DNA of 64,000 nucleotides from Paenibacillus kribbensis (GTDB lineage Bacteria; Bacillota; Bacilli; Paenibacillales; Paenibacillaceae): assembly GCF_002240415.1 (NCBI RefSeq), contig NZ_CP020028.1, positions 2,381,501 to 2,445,500 of the forward strand, written 5' to 3'. Position numbers and translations under genes: made by a program. Below the pieces are notes generated by a model, which worked only from the letters and a program-made list of their open reading frames with translations, searched no databases and was not told the origin of the DNA. Every line of letters starts with the position of its first letter. Positions within the stretch are counted from its first letter, which is position 1. Shown here piece after piece: positions 43,711-54,151 of the stretch.

Positions 43711-44783
43711 GCATCCAATCTGTCGACAAGACCGGAGCTGAAGCAACACAGGATTCGACAGCTACAGATACAGCGTCCAGCCTCCATTCCGCTAGCCAGC
43801 CTGGCAGCGCAGACCGAGGCAGAAGCGACAACGAAACGGTTCTCTCTGTTCAACACGTCAAGAAACGTATCAAACGTAAAATGATTATTCATGATGTGAC
43901 ATTCGACGTTCGTGCGGGTGAGATTTTTGGTTTTCTCGGCCCGAATGGCGCCGGAAAAACGACGACGATTCGTATGCTGGTCGACTTAATTAAGCCTACG
44001 GAAGGGACGATTACGGTATGCGGCCACAATGTGAACCGTGATCCGGAGCAGGCTTTACGGCATATCGGCTCGATCGTGGAAAATCCAGAGGTATACAGCT
44101 ATTTGACAGGTTGGGAGAACCTGGAGCATTTTGCCCGGATGCAGCCTGATGTAGACGAACAGCGTATCCGCGAGGTGGTTGAACTGGTTCGTCTCGACCG
44201 TCGTATTCATGATAAGGTAAGTACGTATTCACTGGGGATGCGCCAGCGTCTCGGCATAGCTCAAGCCTTGCTTGGCAGACCGAAGCTGCTTATTTTGGAT
44301 GAACCGACGAATGGCCTGGACCCCAAGGGAATTAAGGAAATGCGAGCTTTTATCCGTCTGCTGGCTTCCGAGGGCATGGCTGTGTTTGTTTCCAGTCATT
44401 TGCTCAGCGAAATCCAGTTATTGTGTGATCGTGTGGCTATTATTAGTCGGGGAAAGGTGCTGGCTGTCGGTGGTGTGCGGGATTTAGTCGAAACGCATTC
44501 GCGCATGGCCGTATGGCAATTGGAACCTTATGATCAGGGATTGGCCCTATTGCAAAAATCTCCATTTGTGAGAATCATTACAAATGCCGATGAATTAATT
44601 GATGACAGCATTGTTGCAGCCAGCGGAGACAAGGCCATTTTTACAGAAATGGATGAAGAGCATATTGCGGGGCTAGTCTCACAAATGATAGCTTCCGGTA
44701 TTTCCGTTAAAGGTGTAACCAAAATCAACCCTACACTGGAGCAGCTATTCCTGAAAATGACGGAAGGTGAGATACTTGAATAA
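43707..44783 (+). CDS. ABC-2 transporter ATP-binding protein
   Basis: A 358-residue ATPase with a 45-residue polar N-terminal extension. Walker A is GPNGAGKTTT, signature YSLGMRQRLGIAQ, Walker B LLILDEPTNGLDP, and the H-loop is in VFVSSHLLSE. Family similar to BcrA/NatA-type exporters for antibiotics, lipids or sodium. The adjacent downstream gene is the permease. Substrate cannot be read from sequence; the coupled GDSL hydrolase suggests a cell-envelope task. Confidence 0.92.
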   Translation: MSIQSVDKTGAEATQDSTATDTASSLHSASQPGSADRGRSDNETVLSVQHVKKRIKRKMIIHDVTFDVRAGEIFGFLGPNGAGKTTTIRMLVDLIKPTEGTITVCGHNVNRDPEQALRHIGSIVENPEVYSYLTGWENLEHFARMQPDVDEQRIREVVELVRLDRRIHDKVSTYSLGMRQRLGIAQALLGRPKLLILDEPTNGLDPKGIKEMRAFIRLLASEGMAVFVSSHLLSEIQLLCDRVAIISRGKVLAVGGVRDLVETHSRMAVWQLEPYDQGLALLQKSPFVRIITNADELIDDSIVAASGDKAIFTEMDEEHIAGLVSQMIASGISVKGVTKINPTLEQLFLKMTEGEILE

Positions 44784-45765
44784 CATTTTACCGCTCATAC
44801 AAAATGAAACACTAAAAATTATCAAGAAAAAACGATTTTATGTCATTTTACTTGTTTTACTTGTGTTAGTGCCGATTTTTACGTACGCTCAATTGAAAGT
44901 AGCAGAAAATAATCGTGAAAAATTCGGCAATGATTGGCGGCTGGAGCTGCGTCAGGCGATTACCGATAACCAAAACTCGCTTGGCAGCGACCGGGTTCCC
45001 GAGGAATGGAAGACCTACCGCCGGGTTTTTGTCCAGCAGATGCAATATTATCTCGAAAATGACGTGAATCCGAATGAGCCAAGTGGCGTAACCTTTACGA
45101 GAGAGTTTATGGATAATTCCATTAATCTGTTTGTCCCATTGCTGATTATGGCGATTGCCTCGGACCTGGTTTCAGGAGAACGGACGACAGGCACGATAAA
45201 AATGCTGCTGACCCGTCCTGTCAGGCGGTGGAAAATATTGCTGAGCAAGCTGCTGACACTGTATATGTTCGTTTCGCTCATCATTTTGAGTGTATTCGTG
45301 ATTAGTTATCTCATTTCAGGCTTGTTTTTTGGCTATCGCGGTTTTAACGTGCCTGTATTTACCGGCTTCCAAATTGTTGGCCAGACGGTGGATGTATCTG
45401 CGGTTCATGCGATTCCACAATGGCATTATTTAATGCTGCAAGCCGGATTGATCTGGTTTGTCAGTCTCGTGGTGGCATCGCTGGCCTTTATGGTATCTGT
45501 TTTGGTACGCAGTACGGCGGCAAGCATCGTGGTCATGATGGCTGCGCTTATTTCCGGCACTATTTTAACCAATATGGCTTCATCTTGGCAGAGCGCAAAA
45601 TATTTATTTATGGTTAACCTCGAATTAACCGATTATTTATCTGGAAGCCCCGCTCCGATTGAGGGAATGACCTTGCCCTTTTCTTTAACTGTACTGGGCA
45701 TTTGGGGGGGAGCGGCGTTGATTGTTTCATTCGCCGTCTTTACGAAACGGGATATATTGAATTAA
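44776..45765 (+). CDS. ABC-2 transporter permease
   Basis: A 329-residue ABC-2 type membrane protein: one N-terminal helix (FYVILLVLLVLVPIFTYA), a large extracytoplasmic loop, then five helices after about residue 120 (LFVPLLIMAIASDLVSGERT is the conserved ABC-2 block). GGAAGGTGA lies five bases before TTG 44776, so I prefer it to GTG 44767. Either start overlaps the ATPase gene, showing tight coupling. Confidence 0.9.
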   Translation: MNNILPLIQNETLKIIKKKRFYVILLVLLVLVPIFTYAQLKVAENNREKFGNDWRLELRQAITDNQNSLGSDRVPEEWKTYRRVFVQQMQYYLENDVNPNEPSGVTFTREFMDNSINLFVPLLIMAIASDLVSGERTTGTIKMLLTRPVRRWKILLSKLLTLYMFVSLIILSVFVISYLISGLFFGYRGFNVPVFTGFQIVGQTVDVSAVHAIPQWHYLMLQAGLIWFVSLVVASLAFMVSVLVRSTAASIVVMMAALISGTILTNMASSWQSAKYLFMVNLELTDYLSGSPAPIEGMTLPFSLTVLGIWGGAALIVSFAVFTKRDILN

Positions 45766-45863
45766 AATGGACAAGGTAAAAGAAAACATCTGTTTGCATT
45801 TCTGGTGAAAATCATCAGAAATAAGGCAAAACACGGTTATGATTAGACAAAGGGGGAGCATGA

Positions 45864-47843
45864 ATGGTCGACAAAATCGACTTGTCTGCGGAAGCGTCCG
45901 GCACTCAGAACGGAGCTTTAGAATATGGCGCGGACGACATTCAAGTGCTCGAAGGGCTTGTGGCAGTTCGCAAACGGCCGGGCATGTATATTGGGAGCAC
46001 CAGTTCTTCGGGGCTGCATCATTTGGTATGGGAAATTGTAGACAACGCGGTGGATGAACATCTTGCCAAGTTTTGCTCTCGCATTGATATCACAATGCAT
46101 AAGGACGGTTCTGTTACGGTAACAGACAACGGGCGCGGTATTCCGACTGGAATGCACAAAACGGGAATCCCGACGCCTCAGGTTGTATTCACCATTTTGC
46201 ACGCCGGAGGTAAGTTTGGCGGTTCGGGATACAAAAAGTCCGGAGGTCTGCACGGTGTGGGTGCGTCTGTAACGAACGCTCTTTCGGAATGGCTTGAAGT
46301 GGAAATTTACCGGGACGGCAAGATTCACCGTCAGCGGTTTGAATATTGGCAGGACAAGAAGGGCGTGGAGCATGTCGGAGAACCGACCACAGGCCTTGAA
46401 GTGCTGGGCAATACCAACAAGACAGGCACGAAAATTACATTTAAACCAGATATTCGCGTTTTCCAGGCAGGCATTCACTTTAACTACGATACGCTGGCTG
46501 AGCGTCTTCAGGAAATTGCTTTTCTGAATTCGGGACTTCGTATTCAGCTTAAAGATGAACGCAGCGGGAAGTCAGATGAATATTATTATGAGGGTGGAGC
46601 AAGCCAGTTTGTTGCTTTTCTGAATGAGGGCAAGGATGTACTGCATGATGTTATTCACTTTATTGCTGAAAAAGAAGACATTGAAGTGGAAATTGCCATT
46701 CAGTATAATGCGGGTTATACAGAGACGATTGCTTCGTTTGTTAACTCTATTCCGACACGTGGCGGGGGTACGCATGAGACAGGATTCAAAACCGCTTACA
46801 CTCGGGTCATGAATGACTATGCCCGCCGAACCGTGATGCTGAAGGAAAAGGATAAAAATCTGGAGGGCAATGATCTGCGTGAGGGCATGATGGCTGTCAT
46901 CAGTGTCAAAATGGCGGAGGTTGAATTTGTCGGTCAGACCAAGGACCAACTGGGCAGCGCCTCGGCACGGAGTACAGTGGATGCCATCGTATCTGAGCAG
47001 ATGCAGCGTTTTCTGGAAGAGAATCCGCAGATCGCGCAGACCTTGATCAAGAAGGCCATTCAGGCCTCCAGAGCGCGCGAGGCTGCACGTAAGGCGCGGG
47101 ACGAAATGCGTTCAGGCAAGAAGCGTAGTGAAAGCTCGAATCTGAATGGCAAGCTGTCGCCTGCGCAGTCCAAGGATTTTACGCGCAATGAATTGTTTAT
47201 CGTGGAAGGCGATTCGGCCGGGGGATCAGCCAAGCAGGGGCGGGATTCCAAAATTCAGGCCATTTTGCCGCTAAAGGGCAAGCCGATGAATCCGGAAAAA
47301 TCCAGGCTGGCGGATATTATGAAAAATGATGAGTACCGTGCTATTACAGCAGCGATTGGTGCGGGGGTAGGAACCGAGTTTTCGCTCGAAGATAGCAATT
47401 ATTCCAAAATCATTATTATGACCGATGCTGATACAGATGGCGCGCATATTCAGGTGCTGCTGTTGACGTTCTTTTATCGATACATGAAAGAGCTGATTGA
47501 CGCAGGACGCATATATATTGCTCAGCCGCCGTTATATAAAATAACACGCAAGTCGGGCAAACTCGAAACAGTACGTTATGCCTGGACTGATGAGCAGCTT
47601 GAAAATTACTTGAAAGAATTTGGACGGAATTTTGAGCTTCAACGCTATAAAGGACTTGGGGAGATGAACCCTGATCAGTTATGGGAAACAACGATGAATC
47701 CCGATTCACGTACCTTGCTGCGCGTTCAGATAGAGGATGCAGCTAAGGCTGAGCGTCGTGTGTCTACCTTGATGGGTGATAAGGTGGATCCGCGTAAGCG
47801 CTGGATCGTGGAAAACGTAGATTTCACGGAATACGTAGAGTAG
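45864..47843 (+). CDS. parE: DNA topoisomerase IV subunit B
   Basis: ATPase subunit of topoisomerase IV, 659 residues, decatenating daughter chromosomes with ParC. Motifs: IQVLEGLVAVRKRPGMYIGS, VTDNGRGIPTGMHKTG, GLHGVGASVTNALSEW in the GHKL ATPase; FIVEGDSAGGSAKQGRD and DADTDGAHIQVLLLTFFYR in the Toprim domain. An 18-residue N-terminal extension precedes the GHKL domain. GGGGGAGC before the ATG. parC starts 22 bp on. Confidence 0.94.
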   Translation: MVDKIDLSAEASGTQNGALEYGADDIQVLEGLVAVRKRPGMYIGSTSSSGLHHLVWEIVDNAVDEHLAKFCSRIDITMHKDGSVTVTDNGRGIPTGMHKTGIPTPQVVFTILHAGGKFGGSGYKKSGGLHGVGASVTNALSEWLEVEIYRDGKIHRQRFEYWQDKKGVEHVGEPTTGLEVLGNTNKTGTKITFKPDIRVFQAGIHFNYDTLAERLQEIAFLNSGLRIQLKDERSGKSDEYYYEGGASQFVAFLNEGKDVLHDVIHFIAEKEDIEVEIAIQYNAGYTETIASFVNSIPTRGGGTHETGFKTAYTRVMNDYARRTVMLKEKDKNLEGNDLREGMMAVISVKMAEVEFVGQTKDQLGSASARSTVDAIVSEQMQRFLEENPQIAQTLIKKAIQASRAREAARKARDEMRSGKKRSESSNLNGKLSPAQSKDFTRNELFIVEGDSAGGSAKQGRDSKIQAILPLKGKPMNPEKSRLADIMKNDEYRAITAAIGAGVGTEFSLEDSNYSKIIIMTDADTDGAHIQVLLLTFFYRYMKELIDAGRIYIAQPPLYKITRKSGKLETVRYAWTDEQLENYLKEFGRNFELQRYKGLGEMNPDQLWETTMNPDSRTLLRVQIEDAAKAERRVSTLMGDKVDPRKRWIVENVDFTEYVE

Positions 47844-47865
47844 TGCTATTAAATGAGGTGTAGAC

Positions 47866-50328
47866 ATGAGCTTATCGGAGCAATTTTTGCCAGCTTTTCT
47901 GGAGGAAGTGGTCGGTGACCGCTTTGGCCGATATTCCAAATATATTATTCAGGACCGGGCGATACCCGATGTAAGGGACGGATTAAAACCTGTGCAGCGC
48001 CGTATACTTTACGCGATGTACGATTCGGGCAATACACCGGATAAAGCATATCGTAAATCTGCGAAAACGGTCGGGGACGTTATGGGGAATTACCACCCCC
48101 ACGGTGACGCTTCGATTTACGATGGTATGGTGCGGATGGCACAGCCTTGGAAAATGAGTCACGTGCTGGTGGATGGCCACGGCAACTGGGGCTCACAGGA
48201 TGATGATCCGGCAGCAGCTATGCGGTATACGGAGGCACGTCTGTCTCCGATCGCTATGGAATTGCTGCGGGATATCGAAAAACGTACGGTTTTGTTCAAG
48301 GATAACTTTGATAACTCGGCAAAGGAACCGGTTGTACTTCCGTCCCGTTATCCCAATCTGTTGGTGAACGGCTCCAGTGGCATCTCGGCGGGATTTGCGA
48401 CTGAGATACCAACGCATAGTTTGCGTGAGGTCATTGACGCCACCATTGCAGTGATGGAAAAGCCGGAGATTGAGCTGGAAGAGATTATGACCTTTATTAA
48501 GGGTCCGGATTTCCCGACTGGCGGACTGATTATGGGTGGCGAAGGCATCAAGGAGGCTTACAGAACAGGTAAAGGACGTATTTATATCCGTTCCAAAACG
48601 GAAATTCAATCCTTGCGTGGAGGTAAGCAGCAGCTGGTCATTACAGAGATTCCTTACCAGATTGTCAAATCCAGACTTGTGACCGCAATGGAAAATATCC
48701 GTCTGGAGAAAAAGGTAGAAGGAATTGCTGAGGTTCGTGACGAGAGTGGACGAAATGGCCTGCGTATTGTTGTGGAACTGAAAAAGGAAGCTGATGCGGA
48801 AGGGATTTTGGCGTATCTGCTGAAAAAAACCGATCTCCAGGTGGCATATAATTTCAATATGGTTGCTATTGTGAACAAAGCGCCGCACCAGCTTGGATTA
48901 AAGTCCATTTTGGAGGCGTATATTGCACACCAGCGCGAAGTTGTCACAAACCGTATCAAGTTTGAACTGGAAAAGGCGGAGGACCGTGCACATGTACTGG
49001 AAGGTTTAGTCAAGGCGCTGAACATTCTGGACGAGGTCATTGCGGCTATCAAGGCGTCTAAAAATCGCCAGGATGCGCAAAATAATTTGCAATGGATGTT
49101 TGGCTTTAGCGAACGTCAAGCGGATTCGATCTTGACCTTGCAATTGTACCGTCTTACGAATCTCGAAATTACCACTCTTGAAAAAGAGCTGGCTGACATT
49201 CAGAAAAAAATCGCTCAATACCGCGCTATTCTGGAAAGTGACCGCAAGCTGATCAGTCTGATCCGCAAGGAACTGCTGGAAATTCGTGAAAAGTACGGCA
49301 TGGATCGCCGCTCCGAGATACAGGGTGAGGTAGAAGAGATTAAGGTAAATCTGGAGGTCATGGTTGCGGCAGAGGATGTGCTGCTGACCCTCTCGAAAGA
49401 TGGCTATGTGAAGCGTACAAGTATGCTGTCGTTCACTCGTTCCGGCGGGGAGCGTTCCAATTCCGGCGTTAAAGAAGGGGACTACATTACCCAATTCCTT
49501 GACGTGAATACACTGGATGTGCTGCTCGTCTTCACCCAGCGTGGACAATACTTTTTGCTGCCTGTGCATCAGGTACCGGAGTATAAGTGGAAGGAGCCAG
49601 GCACTCCGATTGTCAATGTTATTTCGCTATCGAAGGAAGATCGTATCGTAAGCGTTATTCCGATCAAAAACATGGAGGAAATCGGCAAAAGTCTGGTGTT
49701 TGTAACCAAAAAAGGGCAAGTCAAGCGAACAGAACTGGCAGAATATGCTACAAAGCGCTCCAGTGCCGTAGCCGCCTGCAAGGTGGTAGGGGACGATGAG
49801 ATAATATCAGTAACGTTGAGCGACAGTACCAAAGATATTATGCTGATTACCCGTGCGGGGATGAGCATACGCTTCAAGGAGCAAGAGGTTAATGCCATGG
49901 GCCGCGTCTCGGCTGGTGTCAAAGGTATACAACTGGCGGAAGGCGATGAAATTGTGGCAGCGCTGTGGGTGGAAGAGGATGAAGGAGAGGTGCTGGTATT
50001 GACCGAATCCGGTTACGGCAAGCGTACGCTTCTGCTCGATTATCCTTCTCAGGGAAGAGGCGGTAAAGGAATCGCCACCTTCGAATTCAAGGAAGGCAAG
50101 CGGGTGCGTTCGAACGGAACTCGAATCGTGGCTGCCTTCTATTGCCGTGAAGCTGTTCAACTGCAGGTCATCACTGCAGAAGGACAAATGCTGTCGTTCC
50201 TTTCAGAAAAAGCTCCGCTGGCCGACCGCAAGGATACGGGTAAGCTGCTGGCTCCTGTGGAAAAGAAAGACGAAATTGTGAATGAACTGCAGCATAGTGA
50301 GCCGCAGATTTCACAGTCCGTAGAATAA
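47866..50328 (+). CDS. parC: DNA topoisomerase IV subunit A
   Basis: Breakage-reunion subunit, 820 residues. It shows [21 protein letters not shown], the quinolone region [18 protein letters not shown], the catalytic Tyr in [13 protein letters not shown], and a C-terminal beta-pinwheel (repeats such as [22 protein letters not shown] and [11 protein letters not shown]). It lacks a clear GyrA box, and adjacency to parE supports ParC. The residue equivalent to GyrA Ser83/ParC Ser80 is Ala, whereas the acidic residue four further (Asp) is kept. AATGAGGTG lies upstream. Confidence 0.93.
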   Translation: MSLSEQFLPAFLEEVVGDRFGRYSKYIIQDRAIPDVRDGLKPVQRRILYAMYDSGNTPDKAYRKSAKTVGDVMGNYHPHGDASIYDGMVRMAQPWKMSHVLVDGHGNWGSQDDDPAAAMRYTEARLSPIAMELLRDIEKRTVLFKDNFDNSAKEPVVLPSRYPNLLVNGSSGISAGFATEIPTHSLREVIDATIAVMEKPEIELEEIMTFIKGPDFPTGGLIMGGEGIKEAYRTGKGRIYIRSKTEIQSLRGGKQQLVITEIPYQIVKSRLVTAMENIRLEKKVEGIAEVRDESGRNGLRIVVELKKEADAEGILAYLLKKTDLQVAYNFNMVAIVNKAPHQLGLKSILEAYIAHQREVVTNRIKFELEKAEDRAHVLEGLVKALNILDEVIAAIKASKNRQDAQNNLQWMFGFSERQADSILTLQLYRLTNLEITTLEKELADIQKKIAQYRAILESDRKLISLIRKELLEIREKYGMDRRSEIQGEVEEIKVNLEVMVAAEDVLLTLSKDGYVKRTSMLSFTRSGGERSNSGVKEGDYITQFLDVNTLDVLLVFTQRGQYFLLPVHQVPEYKWKEPGTPIVNVISLSKEDRIVSVIPIKNMEEIGKSLVFVTKKGQVKRTELAEYATKRSSAVAACKVVGDDEIISVTLSDSTKDIMLITRAGMSIRFKEQEVNAMGRVSAGVKGIQLAEGDEIVAALWVEEDEGEVLVLTESGYGKRTLLLDYPSQGRGGKGIATFEFKEGKRVRSNGTRIVAAFYCREAVQLQVITAEGQMLSFLSEKAPLADRKDTGKLLAPVEKKDEIVNELQHSEPQISQSVE

Positions 50329-50363
50329 TTGTGAAGTCAAGCGCTGTTTAGCTCGAAAAAGAG

Positions 50364-50405
50364 AGGTCCTCACGTGCCAATCCGGCACGAATGAGGACCT
50401 TTTTG
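50364..50405 (+). terminator. Terminator of parEC
   Basis: AGGTCCTCA-CGTGCC-AATCC-GGCACG-AATGAGGACCT followed by TTTTTGCC. Confidence 0.9.
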
Positions 50406-50602
50406 CCGTCATGCTGTCGAACCTTGAAAAGCCTTCAAAACCGGAGTGAGACTTCCTTCCCGTTTTCAATGAATGCCCCAAAAACAGCAGGAAACCAGGG
50501 GGAAATGGCGAAAATTTAATGTGATGAAATACAATCCGGACGGTGGCCGATGCGGTAACTTTGTTTTTTTACCGATCCTGTTATTCAAAGGAGTGAGGCA
50601 AA

Positions 50603-51073
50603 ATGCAAACGACCGAATTTGCGAAAATCTGGTCCAGAATGGCTAAGGATTACAAGGTTCATATGGAGCAGCAGTTGGCTCCATCACTAACTGAGGCTCA
50701 GCTCACAGTGCTGGAGGTTCTGAACGAATACGGCCGCATGAAGCCGTCTCAGTTGATCCCGTATCTGGCGACCACCCCTGCGGCGATTACGATGCTGCTG
50801 GATCGAATGGAGCGGAATCGACTGGTCACCCGTTTCAGAGACGTAAAGGACCGCAGAATTGTATGGATTGTCATATCAGATCAAGGCAGAGAAGAGGCGG
50901 AACGCGGTTTGCAGATCCGTGATGATTTTTTGGGCTCCGCACTAAACCGGATTTCTCAGCATAATCAAAATTTGCTGGTCTATTTGTTGGGTAAAATCAC
51001 AACAAAGACGAAAACTACAGTATCGACAAGTGAAGCAGCGGGAGAAAAGGAACAAATCGAGCAAGCAGAGTAA
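50603..51073 (+). CDS. MarR family transcriptional regulator
   Basis: A 156-residue winged-helix regulator. Recognition region: SLTEAQLTVLEVLNEYG, KPSQLIPYLATTPAAITMLL and the wing DRMERNRLVTRFRDVKDRR. The C-terminal helix is followed by a polar tail. AAAGGAGTGAGG precedes ATG 50603. Monocistronic, with its own terminator; target unknown, though a second MarR gene with an exporter follows. Confidence 0.92.
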   Translation: MQTTEFAKIWSRMAKDYKVHMEQQLAPSLTEAQLTVLEVLNEYGRMKPSQLIPYLATTPAAITMLLDRMERNRLVTRFRDVKDRRIVWIVISDQGREEAERGLQIRDDFLGSALNRISQHNQNLLVYLLGKITTKTKTTVSTSEAAGEKEQIEQAE

Positions 51074-51101
51074 CACACATCCCTGATAGCAATTACGACC
51101 G

Positions 51102-51145
51102 TGCGGATAGATATGTCCATCAGGGCATTCCTATCCGCATTTTTT
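51102..51145 (+). terminator. Terminator of first MarR gene
   Basis: TGCGGATAG and CTATCCGCA arms around a 20-base loop, then six T. Confidence 0.82.
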
Positions 51146-51176
51146 GTACTACAAACAAGGGGGCATTGGGTTAAAG

Positions 51177-51218
51177 TTGACATGTACATAGAAAGTGATA
51201 AAATTAGTTATAACTTAA
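51177..51218 (+). promoter_or_regulatory. Promoter and palindromic operator of the MarR-MFS operon
   Basis: TTGACA (51177-51182), 16 bases, TAAAAT (51199-51204): a strong SigA promoter. Directly after the -10 lies AGTTATAACT, a perfect palindrome within TTAGTTATAACTTAA (about 51204-51218), the usual place for a MarR autorepression site. Confidence 0.65.
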
Positions 51219-51294
51219 TAACATTTTGTATACGAATAGTTGCTTGATTATGTATATGGAATGTGACTGGGAAATGGGAAGAAGGATGGTTCCA

Positions 51295-51780
51295 ATGGAG
51301 GACAGAGAGAAGGAAAGACTTGAGGTGTACCGGATTATTCAGTCGATAAGGGAGGTTAACAAAACGATATTTCACGCCTTCTGGAATGAAGAACGGCATT
51401 TGGATCTGACTGCCATTCAGCATTTGGTGCTGTCAGTTTTGAATGAACGCCCCAGCATTGGGCTATCCGAGCTGGCGGACATCGCTCGTATGGGATGCAG
51501 TTCCATGAGCGGCGTGATTGATCGTCTGGCGAAGGCAGGATATGTCGCTCGTGAACGAGATGAGCATGATCGCAGATCATTGGTGCTATCCCTGACGCCC
51601 GAAGGAAAAGATACCATGCAAAAAGTGGATGCCATGTGGATGGAACGCATCCTGCCTATTTTGGATATTCCAAAGGAGCAACTGGACATGGTCTTGGATA
51701 TCCACAAGCAAATGATTATGAAGCTGACATCGAAGGGAATGAATCAACTTGAGCAGTCCTCAAATGACACTAGCAGGTAA
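51295..51780 (+). CDS. MarR family regulator of the adjoining exporter
   Basis: About 161 residues. The winged helix reads AIQHLVLSVLNERPSIGLSE, LADIARMGCSSMSGVIDRLA and YVARERDEHDRRSLVLSLT. I choose ATG 51295, which has AAGAAGG nine bases upstream; longer starts at 51226 or 51274 lack this. The end overlaps the MFS exporter gene by 32 bp. Gene order, overlap and palindrome at the promoter suggest local control of the drug exporter, relieved by its substrate. Confidence 0.9.
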   Translation: MEDREKERLEVYRIIQSIREVNKTIFHAFWNEERHLDLTAIQHLVLSVLNERPSIGLSELADIARMGCSSMSGVIDRLAKAGYVARERDEHDRRSLVLSLTPEGKDTMQKVDAMWMERILPILDIPKEQLDMVLDIHKQMIMKLTSKGMNQLEQSSNDTSR

Positions 51781-53266
51781 CGTGCGCAGGGCACCGATTG
51801 TGGCCGCTCTGTTGATTGGCGCGTTTGTTGCCATTTTAAACCAGACATTAATTAGTGTGGCTCTACCCAAAATGATGAATGATCTGAATGTAGATGCCAA
51901 CGTGGCTCAGTGGCTTAGCACGGGTTTTATGCTCGTGAACGGAGTGTTGATCCCGGTGACCGCATTTTTGATTGCCCGTTTCTCCACTCGCAAATTGTTT
52001 ATTAGCGCGATGATTATTTTTTCAATAGGTACGCTGTTGTGTGCTATCGCACCAAGCTTTAGCATTCTGCTGATCGGACGGCTTATTCAGGCCGCGGGTG
52101 CAGGTATTATGATGCCTTTGATGATGGTCGTGATCTTGAACATCTTTCCGATAGAGCGTCGTGGACGGGCGATGGGCACACTCGGGATTGCGATGGGCTT
52201 TGCCCCAGCCATTGGACCAACCCTATCAGGTTATATTGTTCAAAATTATGATTGGCGGGTATTATTCTGGATCATTTTGCCGATTTCAATCCTTTCAGTG
52301 ATCATTGGGGCTATTTTTCTGAAAAATGTAACGGAGCAGTCTAAGCCTAAGCTGGATATTCCAAGCATCATTTTATCTACACTCGGGTTCGGCGGATTGT
52401 TATATGGCTTTAGTGATGCGGGAACATCAGGCTGGGGAAGTATCCCGGTGTTGTCTACGCTTATCGTTGGGACGATTGCGCTTATCCTGTTTATTGCCCG
52501 CCAGCTGAAGGTCGATGAACCGATGCTGGAGTTCCGTATTTTTAAATACGATGTGTACAGCCTGACGACGATTATTAATGTCATTGTGACGATGGCTTTG
52601 TACGCTGGTATGATATTGCTGCCGATTTATTTGCAAAATATTCGCGGTTTTTCGCCGCTCCAGTCCGGTATGCTCATGTTGCCGGGAGCGATTCTGATGG
52701 GGATTATGTCTCCGGTGACGGGAGTGATCTTTGACCGAATCGGAGCGCGCTGGTTGTCTGTCATTGGCCTGTTGATTATGGTTGTAACGACTTGGGAGTT
52801 TACACGGTTAACCGAATCAACCACCTATTTGGCACTATTAATAAATTACACAGTACGGATGTTTGGGATGTCATTGCTGATGATGCCGATCCAGACAGCC
52901 GGATTGAATCAGCTTCCGCAACGATTAAATGCGCATGGTACGGCGATGAGCAACACGCTGCGTATGATTTCCGGCTCCATAGGGACGGCAATTCTGGTGA
53001 CGGTGATGTCGACTCAAACCAGCAACCGTCTGACAACGATTGTTGCATCCGAAGGACTCAACGTTACGAACAAAGCGGAGATGCTGGCTGCAGGCAATCA
53101 GGCTACGATTTATGGTATTAACTCGGCCTTTATTATTGCAACTCTGCTGAGTGTGACAGCTCTGATTTTAGCGTTTTTCATCAAAAATACAAATGTTCAA
53201 AACGCTCGACCACGCCAACAACTGGTGAACAGCAAGCAAGGGCAAACCGTGGCTTCCTCGTCATAA
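51749..53266 (+). CDS. MFS drug exporter, DHA2 (EmrB/LmrB) family
   Basis: A 505-residue, probably 14-helix proton-driven exporter. Marks: FVAILNQTLISVALPKM in helix 1, TGFMLVNGVLIPVTAFLIAR (motif A-like region) and LGIAMGFAPAIGPTLSGYIV (motif C of antiporters). Start is TTG 51749 inside the MarR gene (AAGGGA about 11 bases upstream); ATG 51764 is an alternative. Likely pumps lipophilic drugs or antibiotics out of the cell. Confidence 0.92.
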   Translation: MSSPQMTLAGNVRRAPIVAALLIGAFVAILNQTLISVALPKMMNDLNVDANVAQWLSTGFMLVNGVLIPVTAFLIARFSTRKLFISAMIIFSIGTLLCAIAPSFSILLIGRLIQAAGAGIMMPLMMVVILNIFPIERRGRAMGTLGIAMGFAPAIGPTLSGYIVQNYDWRVLFWIILPISILSVIIGAIFLKNVTEQSKPKLDIPSIILSTLGFGGLLYGFSDAGTSGWGSIPVLSTLIVGTIALILFIARQLKVDEPMLEFRIFKYDVYSLTTIINVIVTMALYAGMILLPIYLQNIRGFSPLQSGMLMLPGAILMGIMSPVTGVIFDRIGARWLSVIGLLIMVVTTWEFTRLTESTTYLALLINYTVRMFGMSLLMMPIQTAGLNQLPQRLNAHGTAMSNTLRMISGSIGTAILVTVMSTQTSNRLTTIVASEGLNVTNKAEMLAAGNQATIYGINSAFIIATLLSVTALILAFFIKNTNVQNARPRQQLVNSKQGQTVASSS

Positions 53267-53296
53267 GGATGAGAGTTACTGAAAATTTTTTGCACA

Positions 53297-53347
53297 AAAT
53301 AACCCGCAATGCATGTTTGTTTGATACATGCACTGCGGGTTATTTTT
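53297..53347. terminator. Bidirectional terminator
   Basis: AAAATAACCCGCA-A-TGCATGT and ACATGCA-C-TGCGGGTTATTTTT form a long stem serving the MFS gene (+) and the pseudouridine synthase gene (-). Confidence 0.9.
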
Positions 53348-53396
53348 GCGTATGGCTTGACGATGTCGAAAGCTAAATGGGACAGAGCTTGTCCAC

Positions 53397-54143
53397 TTAA
53401 TTTCCAGGCATAATCATGCTCTCATAAAGCGACACAGGCCACTCGCTCCACGGAAATTGGGCGGGAGGCAGCGAGTGAAAGCTCATATCCTCCTTGCTGA
53501 CTGGATGCGGTGCTCCGGCAAGCAAGGACCAGAGTGCGAGCTGTTGACCGGGACGGCTCAGGCTGCCGCCATATTTTTGATCCCCGTAGAGAGGACAGCC
53601 GATCGCCTGCATTTGCACACGAATCTGGTGCGAGCGTCCGGTATGCAGTTGAATCTGCACCAGACTGAGCCCATCTACTTGCCCAAGCACGCGATACTCC
53701 AAAACAGCTTCCTTGGCGCCTGCCGTGCCGGGCCGAACAGCTTGAACGGTATTCGTACGGCTATCCTTTAGCAGGTAATGGGTCAGACGACCTTGCGGAG
53801 CCGCGGGAACACCATTCAGGACGGCTGTATACATTTTGCGGAAATGGTGGCCTCGAACCGACTCTGACAGCCGCGAAGCAGCTTTGGACGTCTTGGCAAA
53901 GATCATAGCTCCGCCTACAGGGCGATCCAATCTGTGAACCAGACCCAAAAAGACGTTGCCAGGCTTATTGTGTCTGATTTTAAGGTCTTCCTTCAGTAAC
54001 GATAGCAGATCAGGGTCTCCGCTGGCATCCTCTTGTGTCGGAACATTGACGGGCTTTACAACTGCCAAAACATGATTGTCCTCATATAAAACAGGAATCT
54101 TCGATTCTGCATGCCCGTGTCGGGTAAGTTCATCTGGAGTCAT
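53397..54143 (-). CDS. RluA-family RNA pseudouridine synthase
   Basis: About 248 residues. The RluA catalytic Asp is in GLVHRLDRPVGGAM, following VLYEDNHVLAVVKPVNVPTQ. Other blocks are HTGRSHQIRVQMQAIGCPLY and GDQKYGG. The N-terminal S4 domain of larger family members is absent. Start at ATG 54143 keeps the conserved part; a longer frame to 54182 overlaps the methyltransferase gene, and the GGGAGG at about 54158 is 13 bases from ATG 54143. Substrate RNA unknown; likely coupled with the upstream methyltransferase. Confidence 0.9.
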   Translation of the reverse strand: MTPDELTRHGHAESKIPVLYEDNHVLAVVKPVNVPTQEDASGDPDLLSLLKEDLKIRHNKPGNVFLGLVHRLDRPVGGAMIFAKTSKAASRLSESVRGHHFRKMYTAVLNGVPAAPQGRLTHYLLKDSRTNTVQAVRPGTAGAKEAVLEYRVLGQVDGLSLVQIQLHTGRSHQIRVQMQAIGCPLYGDQKYGGSLSRPGQQLALWSLLAGAPHPVSKEDMSFHSLPPAQFPWSEWPVSLYESMIMPGN

Positions 54144-54151
54144 AAAGGGAA

